Below are positions 1 through 5,034 of a DNA stretch of 5,034 nt, in pieces (the stretch's first letter is position 1; the number at the start of each line of letters is the position of its first letter). The stretch is taken from assembly GCA_021818645.1 (NCBI GenBank), contig JAKATS010000054.1:1-5034 (forward strand), written 5' to 3'. Origin of the DNA: Acidobacteriota bacterium (GTDB lineage: Bacteria; Acidobacteriota; Terriglobia; Terriglobales; SCQP01). Below the pieces are notes generated by a model. It made no database searches and had not been told where the DNA came from. It saw only the letters and a list, made by a program, of their open reading frames with translations. A program made the translations under genes and the position numbers.

Positions 1-735
1 CAATGCCTGGACCAATGTCAAAGCATGGCCGAGCATCAGGAATTTTCCCGCAAACTGGCCGGCTTTGCCCAGCGCGCAAAAGAGGCCGTGGGCGCCAGGC
101 AAGCTGGAGAATCCCCCCTGGGAGAAGTGATCTATGCCGGAGGCGACGATTTTCTCGCCTTTGTGCCGCTTGACACCGCGCTGGACGCGGCCAAAGCCGT
201 GCATCAGGCATTTCGAGAATCCGGATTGCCTCATCCGGCCAGCCTCAGCATCGGCCTTGTGATTGCCCATGCCCAGGAAGATCTCACCGCGGTGGTTGAG
301 TCGGCGGAGGCGGCATTGAAAGTGGCCAAAAATAAGTATGGCCGCGACGCGCTGGCGATTCAGGTGCGGCGGCGCGGCGGCGTGCCGTTTATCGCGGGCG
401 GAAAATGGGATTCATTCCCCGGAGAGTTGCGGCAGATCATTCAGGCCTATGAAGCGCAGGAAGTTCCTTTCGGGCTGGGTTATGAATGGCGCGAGCTGGC
501 GGAACGCTGCCGCCGCGCACAGGTCCCCGGCGGGATTGTGGGCTCCATGGCGGCAGCGGTGCTGGACAAAAAATCCGCAAGCGCCGGCCTGCGGCTGCGG
601 CCCCTGACGGCGCGAATTCAATCCGCGGATGATTTGCGGAATCTGGCCGATCTGCTGGTTCTGGCCAAGGCATTTTTCAGTCCTCCGGTTCAGGAATCCG
701 CGCCGGACACGTCCGCCGAGGAAACAACGGCATGA
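1..735 (+). CDS. cmr2: Cmr2 (Cas10) of the type III-B complex, C-terminal part, 5' truncated by the window
   Basis: Large subunit of the Cmr effector complex, which makes cyclic oligoadenylate from ATP when target RNA binds. The frame is open from base 1 and ends at TGA 733-735, giving 244 residues. The first ATG (base 25) is internal, not the start, since the same frame reads on upstream. Seen: the cyclase motif AGGDDF, with GGDD at window residues 47-50 (bases 139-150), preceded by the hydrophobic strand EVIY. A further palm core strand SLSIG (81-85) follows, then the helix and strand around KYGRDALAIQV (112-122). The remaining ~115 residues are mainly helical and fit the Cas10 C-terminal domain. 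The GGDD site is intact, so the protein should be a signalling-competent Cas10. The N-terminal HD domain, first palm domain and zinc-binding part lie outside the window. Its last codon overlaps the cmr3 start (ATGA). I infer Cmr2 rather than Csm1 from the Cmr gene neighbours. Confidence 0.95.
   Translation, partial: QCLDQCQSMAEHQEFSRKLAGFAQRAKEAVGARQAGESPLGEVIYAGGDDFLAFVPLDTALDAAKAVHQAFRESGLPHPASLSIGLVIAHAQEDLTAVVESAEAALKVAKNKYGRDALAIQVRRRGGVPFIAGGKWDSFPGELRQIIQAYEAQEVPFGLGYEWRELAERCRRAQVPGGIVGSMAAAVLDKKSASAGLRLRPLTARIQSADDLRNLADLLVLAKAFFSPPVQESAPDTSAEETTA
718..724 (+). promoter_or_regulatory. Ribosome binding site for cmr3
   Basis: GAGGAAA lies inside the last codons of cmr2, with GAGG about 10 bases before the ATG at 732. 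Together with the ATGA overlap it supports this start and translational coupling to cmr2. Confidence 0.6.
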
Positions 736-1970
736 CCCCGATTGCACGCATCATTCAGCTTCGCGATCCACTCATCTGTGGCGATGGCCGGCCGTTCGCG
801 GCCGGCCTGCGCGGGCGCACCGGCGGCTGGCCGCATCCCTCGCTGCTGGCCGGCACGGCCCGCACCCAGCTCATCCTGCCGGATGAATTTGACGCGCAAG
901 GCCGCATCAGCCATGAAATCAATCAGCGATTACTGCAGGTGCGGCTCGCCGGGCCCGTGCCGGCCTGGAGAAATGGCGATCAAACCTGGCAACCGGCCTT
1001 TCCCGCGCCCGCCGACGCCCTGCCGGCCAGGCCCGAAAAGAAAAGTGAGAGCGTGGAATACCACCCTCTGCGTCCCTGCAAAACTCTTCCCGCCGGCGCC
1101 GGCATGGATTCCATTTCTCCTGAATTGAGACTTTACCCGTTGCTGGCCCAAAATCCCCCGGCGGGAAAACCGCCCGCGCAACTGCCGCGTTTCTGGAAAC
1201 TCAGCGCCTTCCGGCAATGGCTGGAAACGAGTGCTGGCCAAAGCCGTGCCTGGGCGCCGTCAGATTGCCTGATGGAGCCGCTCGCGGGCTCGCGCACCCA
1301 TGTCAGCGTGAATTTCGAATCGCAAACCGCCGAAGAAGGCCTGCTGTTTTCCACTGAGTCGCTGGATTTTGGCCCGATCATTGCTGCCGGCGATGCCGAG
1401 GAACAACCCGGACAATCTGAACGGCCCGAACTGGCGCTTTTTTGCCGTTTGAGCCTTCCTCCCGGCCTGGATGCCCAGCGGCTGCGCGGCGCCATCCCGA
1501 TGGGCGGCGAAGGCCGGCTCACGCTCTGGGAAGATTCACCCGATCTGCTCTCCGATTTTCAGCCTTCCAAGGACCTGCTGGCGCAAATCCGCTCTGCCCG
1601 CCGTTTGCGGCTGAGCCTGCTGACGCCGGCGTGGTTCCAGCACGGCTGGCTGGCGGAATGGATGAAGGCCGGTCAATGGTCCTGGCCCGGCGGCTCGCGT
1701 TTGCCGATGCGCCTGATTGCCGCCGCCGTGCCCCGGCCCGTCCCGATCAGCGGCTGGGATCTGTTTTTGCATCAACCCAAACCCACGCGCTGGCTGGCGC
1801 CGGCCGGCGCGGTGTATTTTTTTGAACTGCCCGAGGGCGCAAGCGAAGAGCAGCTTCGCCAGCTTTGGCTGGCCGCGGTCAGCGATGAAATGCCGAAAGA
1901 GCGCAGTTTCCGGCAGGATGGCTTCGGGCTGGCGGTTTTCGGCGCCTGGGATTATACGTCCGCAATGTGA
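732..1970 (+). CDS. cmr3: Cmr3, Cas5-like RAMP subunit of the type III-B complex
   Basis: Subunit that, in characterised Cmr complexes, sits next to Cmr2 and binds the 5' repeat-derived tag of the crRNA. The protein has 412 residues, within the usual Cmr3 range. Seen: the N-terminal signature DPLICGDGRPF (12-22), then the RAMP segment PHPSLLAGTAR (34-44), where Cmr3 proteins normally have a P.P.tl.GalR stretch. RTHVSVNF (188-195) followed by AEEGLLFSTESLDF (200-213) is the characteristic middle block. MGGEGRLTLWED (257-268) matches the conserved glycine-rich block, and GFGLAVFGAWDY sits near the C terminus. The ATG at 732 overlaps the cmr2 stop (ATGA), has a GAGG site upstream, and puts the signature at the expected distance from the N terminus. 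Residues ~85-105 and ~215-232 are low in predicted structure and rich in Pro/Ala or acidic residues, probably surface loops. No nuclease residues are expected in this subunit. Confidence 0.94.
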   Translation: MTPIARIIQLRDPLICGDGRPFAAGLRGRTGGWPHPSLLAGTARTQLILPDEFDAQGRISHEINQRLLQVRLAGPVPAWRNGDQTWQPAFPAPADALPARPEKKSESVEYHPLRPCKTLPAGAGMDSISPELRLYPLLAQNPPAGKPPAQLPRFWKLSAFRQWLETSAGQSRAWAPSDCLMEPLAGSRTHVSVNFESQTAEEGLLFSTESLDFGPIIAAGDAEEQPGQSERPELALFCRLSLPPGLDAQRLRGAIPMGGEGRLTLWEDSPDLLSDFQPSKDLLAQIRSARRLRLSLLTPAWFQHGWLAEWMKAGQWSWPGGSRLPMRLIAAAVPRPVPISGWDLFLHQPKPTRWLAPAGAVYFFELPEGASEEQLRQLWLAAVSDEMPKERSFRQDGFGLAVFGAWDYTSAM

Positions 1971-1975
1971 GGAAA
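1969..1975 (+). promoter_or_regulatory. Ribosome binding site for cmr4
   Basis: GAGGAAA overlaps the cmr3 stop codon, with 7 bases between GAGG and the ATG at 1980. It fits strong initiation for the backbone subunit, which is needed in several copies per complex. Confidence 0.7.
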
Positions 1976-1979
1976 AACC

Positions 1980-2882
1980 ATGCCTGAGGCACTCTGCTTT
2001 ATTCATGCCCTGACCTCGGTCCACGCCGGCGCCGGCCAGGGAATTGATGCCATTGATTTGCCCATCGCCCGCGAGCGCGCGACCGCGCTGCCGTTTATTC
2101 CCGGCAGCAGCCTGAAAGGCTGCCTGCGCGACCGCGCGCAGCAGAATCCGGACATATCCGATGCCGACCGGCGGGCCATCTTCGGCGGCGAAAAACCCGG
2201 CGCCAACGGCGAAGCCGCCGCCGGCCCCGCGGCCGGTGCCATCAGCGTGGGGGATGCGCAGTTGGCGCTGTTTCCGGTGCGCTCGCTGGCCGGCACTTTT
2301 GTCTGGGCCACCTCGCCATTTCTGCTGCTGCGCCTGCGGCGCGATGCCCAGGCCGCGGGGCTCCATGGCTTGCCGGCCATCCCGCAGCCCGCCGCTGGTC
2401 AGGCCGAGATGGCCCATAAAATGCCCTTGATTTTAACCAATAAGTTAATTCTGGAAGAATACGATCTGACCGCAAACACATCATCGCCAGATGCGGAAAG
2501 CTGGGCTGCCTGGCTGGCCGGAAAATTATTTCCCCAAAGCGAAGATGCGGACTTTCGCGACGCCCTGCAGCAACGGCTGGTGATCTTGTCCGATGCCACT
2601 TTATTTTCCCTGGCCCGCACCGCCACCGAAATCCAGGCGCATATCGCCATGGATAAAAACACCGGAACGGTGCAGGATGGCGCCCTCTGGTATCAGGAAT
2701 CATTGCCCGCCGAAACGGTTCTGGTCAGCCTGCTGCGCGCGGCGCCGCGCAAGGGGCGCGGGCTGAGCGGCGAGGAAATCTTGAACCTCTTGCTCCCCGG
2801 AGACCAGACCCTGCAAATCGGCGGCAAAGCCGGCACGGGCCAGGGCTGGGTGCGGATCGCGCGAGCCGGAGGTGCGGCATGA
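1980..2882 (+). CDS. cmr4: Cmr4, Cas7-like backbone subunit and target RNA nuclease
   Basis: Repeated subunit of the crRNA-binding filament; in studied Cmr complexes each copy cuts bound target RNA at 6-nucleotide intervals. The protein has 300 residues, the normal family length. Seen: TSVHAGAGQG (12-21) followed by IDLPIARER (25-33). Asp26 sits in the position of the catalytic Asp of characterised Cmr4 (D26 in Pyrococcus furiosus, from memory). The family block LPFIPGSSLKGCLRD spans 37-51, followed by IFGG (67-70) and AISVGDAQLALFPVRS (87-102). A conserved-looking LEEYDL comes later, and the C-terminal glycine-rich loop is GGKAGTGQG (281-289). The start follows the cmr3 stop by 9 bases and has a good GAGG site. 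The TGA overlaps the cmr5 start (ATGA). The Ala/Gly-rich stretch at ~73-86 is a probable disordered loop. Identity is essentially certain; RNA cleavage is inferred from the retained Asp. Confidence 0.97.
   Translation: MPEALCFIHALTSVHAGAGQGIDAIDLPIARERATALPFIPGSSLKGCLRDRAQQNPDISDADRRAIFGGEKPGANGEAAAGPAAGAISVGDAQLALFPVRSLAGTFVWATSPFLLLRLRRDAQAAGLHGLPAIPQPAAGQAEMAHKMPLILTNKLILEEYDLTANTSSPDAESWAAWLAGKLFPQSEDADFRDALQQRLVILSDATLFSLARTATEIQAHIAMDKNTGTVQDGALWYQESLPAETVLVSLLRAAPRKGRGLSGEEILNLLLPGDQTLQIGGKAGTGQGWVRIARAGGAA
2868..2873 (+). promoter_or_regulatory. Ribosome binding site for cmr5
   Basis: GGAGGT, the best Shine-Dalgarno match in the window, lies 5 bases before the ATG at 2879, inside the end of cmr4. 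It fixes this start, as does the ATGA overlap. Confidence 0.75.
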
Positions 2883-3262
2883 GCGCGCAGCAGGCTCAAA
2901 CTCTCGACCAGAAAATGGCCCAGACCGCCCGGCAGACCGTGAGCCGCCGAAAAGGCAAAGATTATCGCAACGCCTGCGAAGCCTTGCCGCCGCTGCTGAT
3001 GCAGTGCGGATTGCTACCGGTGCTGGCATGGCTGGGATCCAGCAAACAAACATGCCTGAAAGAATTGCGAGAGGACATGCTGCAGCATTTATCCAATCTG
3101 GGTTACGGCAAAAATTCCGCAATTGAACACTGGCTGCGGGAGGCTTCCTCGGCTGAATATCAGGTCTGTTTCGAACTCGCCCTCCGCGCCGCGGTCTGGC
3201 AAAAGCGCATGGCCAAGGCGCTGATTCCCAAAGAAAGCACATCTGAAAACACCGGAGCCTAA
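2879..3262 (+). CDS. cmr5: Cmr5, small helical subunit of the type III-B complex
   Basis: Small subunit that lines the complex along the target strand beside Cmr4; it has no known enzymatic activity. The protein has 127 residues, typical for Cmr5, and is predicted almost wholly helical. Seen: an N-terminal Gln-rich helix (~3-20). The family pattern follows: a Tyr/Arg segment KDYRNACEALPPLLMQCGLL (27-46) running into LAWLGSS, a middle segment with LREDMLQHLSNLGYG, and the C-terminal helix with EYQVCFELALRAAVWQKRMAKAL. That last helix matches the Y...ALR...WlkR.a.AL pattern usual in Cmr5. It overlaps cmr4 by four bases (ATGA) and stops 3 bases before cmr6. The family is short and weakly conserved, so the position between cmr4 and cmr6 adds to the assignment. 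The last ~12 residues are polar and probably disordered. Confidence 0.93.
   Translation: MSAQQAQTLDQKMAQTARQTVSRRKGKDYRNACEALPPLLMQCGLLPVLAWLGSSKQTCLKELREDMLQHLSNLGYGKNSAIEHWLREASSAEYQVCFELALRAAVWQKRMAKALIPKESTSENTGA
3254..3257 (+). promoter_or_regulatory. Ribosome binding site for cmr6
   Basis: GGAG lies 8 bases upstream of the ATG at 3266, just inside the 3' end of cmr5. Confidence 0.55.
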
Positions 3263-3265
3263 GCC

Positions 3266-4462
3266 ATGCCGCAAACAGCCGCCGCCACAAAATCTGAGGC
3301 CACAGGCAGCCTGCGCAAGGTATTTGCCGCAGCCAATGCCGGCGAACTCAAAACCGCCCACCGCGGCCTGCTGCTCGATAAATTCGCGGGTCTTTACGGG
3401 AATCCCAACCAGGAAACCGCGGCGGTGCGCGATGTTTGCTCGCGGAAATGGCGGCAAGGGCAAGATGCGCTTTACCCCGCGGCCTTTGCGCGCTGGGAAA
3501 AACTCTGGAGCGCCCGGGAAGATTGCCTGCATTTTCGGGCCCAGGCGGGCGCGCCCCTGGCGGTGGGCCACGGCGCCAAAGGCATTCTTCATGGCGGCAT
3601 CCGGCTGCAGCATAGCTATGGCTTGCCGCTGATTCCCGGCAGCGCCATTCGCGGCGCCCTCAGCAATTATATTCATCGGGCATTAGGCTCGAAAGATGCG
3701 CAGTGGCTGGCCGGCGAGATCAAAAACGGAAAAATCGTCACCCCGCAGGGCGCCTGTCACGCGTTTCTATTCGGCAACAGCGAAGAAGCCGGGCGGCTGA
3801 TGATGCAGGATGCCTGGTGGAGTCCAAAAGATCATTTTGCTCCTCTCCGCGCCGATGTCATCACTCCCCATCATGCCGATTATTATGCGGGGGAAGCGCC
3901 GCCGCTGGAAACCGATGAGCCGGTTCCCGTCGCCATTCCCACCCTTCCGCCGCAAGCCGAATTTTTATTTGTGCTGCAAATCAGGCATTGTGAAAATTGT
4001 GAAAACAGCCGGAAGTGGCTTGAAATAGCCGCCTTGCTCCTGCGGCATTGCCTGCGCGACCACGGCCTGGGCGCGAAAACCTCCCAGGGCTACGGGCGTT
4101 TCATCCTCGATGAAGAGAATATCACGCGTCAGCTCAGGGAAAACGCCGAAAAGAAACGCCAGGAACAGTTACAACGGGAGCAGGCAGCGGCGCAGCAAGC
4201 GCGCCTCGCCGGCCTGGATGAGTTGTCACGGGAATTGCTGGAATTATCCGGCGGCGCGCCTTATAACATTCCGTTATTGGTGGAAAAATTAACTGGCACC
4301 CACTGGAGCGGGGAGCGCCGGACCGCCGTCGCGGAGCGGCTGAAAGAAATCATGCGGGAAGGGAAAAAATGGAACCTGACCGGCAAGCCGGAAAAAGATA
4401 AATACGTAAAGCGCAGTCTTGGCATTCAATCCATTCTCGATGCGGCCGCAGGCAAATCTTAA
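3266..4462 (+). CDS. cmr6: Cmr6, Cas7-like RAMP subunit with a long C-terminal helical extension
   Basis: Cas7-group subunit near the crRNA 3' end in characterised Cmr complexes, stacked on the Cmr4 filament. Seen: an N-terminal region (1-95) with charged helices, then AVGHGAKG (99-106) and HGGIRLQHSYGLPLIPGS (109-126) with AIRGAL, the Cmr6 RAMP signature. Next come FLFGNSEEAGRLMMQDAWW (167-185), DVITPHHADYYAG (197-209), a long strand EFLFVLQIR (232-240) and the glycine-rich loop GLGAKTSQGYGRF (267-279). From ~282 to 326 it becomes a highly charged Glu/Gln/Arg/Lys helix, probably coiled coil. A compact C-terminal part rich in Lys/Arg follows to residue 398. The RAMP core alone would end near residue 281, so the protein is long for the family, though helical C-terminal tails do occur in bacterial Cmr6. 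The start is supported by a GGAG site and lies 3 bases after the cmr5 stop. Cys242 and Cys245 form a CxxC pair inside a tandem repeat. Confidence 0.95.
   Translation: MPQTAAATKSEATGSLRKVFAAANAGELKTAHRGLLLDKFAGLYGNPNQETAAVRDVCSRKWRQGQDALYPAAFARWEKLWSAREDCLHFRAQAGAPLAVGHGAKGILHGGIRLQHSYGLPLIPGSAIRGALSNYIHRALGSKDAQWLAGEIKNGKIVTPQGACHAFLFGNSEEAGRLMMQDAWWSPKDHFAPLRADVITPHHADYYAGEAPPLETDEPVPVAIPTLPPQAEFLFVLQIRHCENCENSRKWLEIAALLLRHCLRDHGLGAKTSQGYGRFILDEENITRQLRENAEKKRQEQLQREQAAAQQARLAGLDELSRELLELSGGAPYNIPLLVEKLTGTHWSGERRTAVAERLKEIMREGKKWNLTGKPEKDKYVKRSLGIQSILDAAAGKS
3988..4005 (+). repeat. Two perfect tandem copies of a 9-bp unit inside cmr6
   Basis: TTGTGAAAA occurs twice back to back (3988-3996 and 3997-4005). 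Because the unit is a multiple of three, it encodes Cys-Glu-Asn twice (Cmr6 residues 242-247) without breaking the frame. It lies in a locally AT-richer patch and may come from a recent slippage duplication. Confidence 0.8.
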
Positions 4463-4467
4463 CCGCC

Positions 4468-5034
4468 ATGGCCACCCTCCTGATCAGCCGTCATCCCGGA
4501 GTTGCCGCCTGGGTCCATCGTCAGGGCTATCGCGTGGACCGCGAGATTGAACATCTTGAGCCGGACGCCATCCGGCAAGGCGATGTGGTCATCGGCATTC
4601 TGCCGTTTCAAATGGCGGCCGAAGTCTGCCGGCGCGGCGCGCGGTTTCTGGCCCTGATTCTTGATCTGCCCCTGAACGCCCGCGGACGCGAGCTCTCGCC
4701 CGAGGAGATGGAGGGCTTTGGCGCGCGCCTGATGGAATATCAGGTCACCGCGCTTGAGCCCGGCCGCGCTACGCTCCCGGCGAAGGAAGCCGCATCCGGC
4801 CCGGCCGAACCGGAGGCGCCGTCCCGGGAACAGGCGGGCGAAAAGATCCTGCTGACTTTTCTGGGCACCTCCAGATATGTCCCGACCACATATTGTTTCG
4901 CGGACCGGCAATTCCCGGCCCGGTTCAGCGCGCCGGCGGTTTGTGATTTTTTGAAACCGGCGCGGGTGCTGGCGGGATTAACCCCGGATGCCGCCGGACA
5001 TGACAATTGGAAAGAATTGCGGAATGAATTGCAT
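4468..5034 (+). CDS. csx16: Csx16-like domain fused to the N-terminal part of a CARF sensor, 3' truncated by the window
   Basis: A 189-codon frame from ATG 4468 that is still open at the window edge. Residues 1-~95 match the Csx16/VVA1548 family: start MATLLISRHPG (RHPG 8-11), EHLEP (28-32), GDVVIGILP (38-46), AAEVCRRGARF (50-60), DLPLNARGREL (66-76) and FGARLMEY (84-91). Csx16 is a type III accessory protein, usually stand-alone at ~100 residues; as I recall, recent work groups it with the ring nucleases that degrade cyclic oligoadenylate. Residues ~96-125 are a Pro/Ala/Glu/Gly linker. From residue 126, EKILLTFLGTS then Y..TTYCF, followed by VCDFLKPARVLAGLTPDA and NWKELRNEL (180-188), resembles the first strand and ligand loop of Csx1/Csx2/TM1812-type CARF proteins. 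No stop and no in-frame ATG, GTG or TTG lies in the linker, so a separate CARF product from the same frame is unlikely. The gap to cmr6 is 5 bases and the ribosome site is weak. The C-terminal effector domain, commonly HEPN in this group, is not visible. Confidence 0.88.
   Translation, partial: MATLLISRHPGVAAWVHRQGYRVDREIEHLEPDAIRQGDVVIGILPFQMAAEVCRRGARFLALILDLPLNARGRELSPEEMEGFGARLMEYQVTALEPGRATLPAKEAASGPAEPEAPSREQAGEKILLTFLGTSRYVPTTYCFADRQFPARFSAPAVCDFLKPARVLAGLTPDAAGHDNWKELRNELH

Noticed and set aside
25..735. Complete 236-residue gene starting at the ATG at base 25
   Set aside because: The frame is open back to base 1, the first residues continue a Cas10 palm helix, and the GGDD comes too early for a full protein; this is the 3' part of cmr2.
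1092..2036. Repeated palindrome GCCGGCGCCGGC at 1092-1103 and 2025-2036, as a possible protein binding site
   Set aside because: Both copies lie inside conserved coding sequence, and Gly/Ala codons in a GC-rich genome readily produce this string; spacing and context show no pattern.
1536..2417. Long open frame on the minus strand (293 residues) across the cmr3/cmr4 junction
   Set aside because: It is antisense to two well-supported genes, its composition (Gly/Ala/Arg/Gln-rich) is what GC-rich shadow frames give, and it shows no recognisable domain or ribosome site.
3089..3676. Minus-strand frame of 195 residues across cmr5/cmr6
   Set aside because: It is a shadow of two conserved + strand genes, with no domain signal.
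4459..5006. Minus-strand open frames at 4459-4911 and 4740-5006
   Set aside because: They are antisense to the Csx16-CARF gene, whose + strand translation has clear family motifs throughout; the minus frames have none.
1..5034. CRISPR repeats, leader, tRNA or intrinsic terminator
   Set aside because: No regularly spaced direct repeats were found, and the largest gap between genes is 9 bases, leaving no room for an array, a tRNA or a terminator outside coding sequence.

Overview
This window is an internal piece of a type III-B (Cmr) CRISPR-Cas operon. All six genes are on the + strand and tightly packed. In order they are the 3' part of cmr2 (cas10), complete cmr3, cmr4, cmr5 and cmr6, and the 5' part of a gene that joins a Csx16-like domain to the start of a CARF domain. 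There is no gene-free stretch: the gaps are 9, 3 and 5 bases, and two junctions are ATGA stop/start overlaps. This layout suggests a single transcript whose promoter lies upstream and whose terminator lies downstream of what is shown. I see no CRISPR array, tRNA, rRNA, transposon or adaptation gene (cas1/cas2), and no cmr1.

The sequence is GC-rich (roughly 60% by eye), with strong GCC/GGC codon preference and recognisable GGAG/GAGG Shine-Dalgarno sites. A bacterium is therefore more likely than an archaeon, but I cannot name a lineage from these genes, because Cmr modules move horizontally.

Region by region: bases 1-735 hold the Cas10 cyclase palm, including an intact GGDD motif, and the C-terminal helical domain. 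Bases 732-1970 encode Cmr3, the Cas5-like subunit that holds the crRNA 5' tag. Bases 1980-2882 encode Cmr4, the Cas7-like backbone, with the Asp expected for target RNA cleavage. Bases 2879-3262 encode the small subunit Cmr5. Bases 3266-4462 encode Cmr6, the Cas7-like subunit near the crRNA 3' end, with a long charged helical C-terminal extension. Bases 4468-5034 encode the fusion protein and are still open at the window edge.

Functionally, Cmr3-Cmr6 with Cmr2 would form the crRNA-guided complex. Target RNA binding would let Cmr4 cut the RNA and let the Cas10 GGDD site make cyclic oligoadenylate (cOA). The last gene is the most interesting. Its N-terminal ~95 residues match the Csx16 (VVA1548) family, which recent work, as I recall it, places among the cOA-degrading ring nucleases. 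Its residues from ~126 onward look like the opening of a Csx1/Csx2/TM1812-type CARF sensor. One polypeptide may therefore both sense and remove the signal. The effector domain, if there is one, lies beyond the window.
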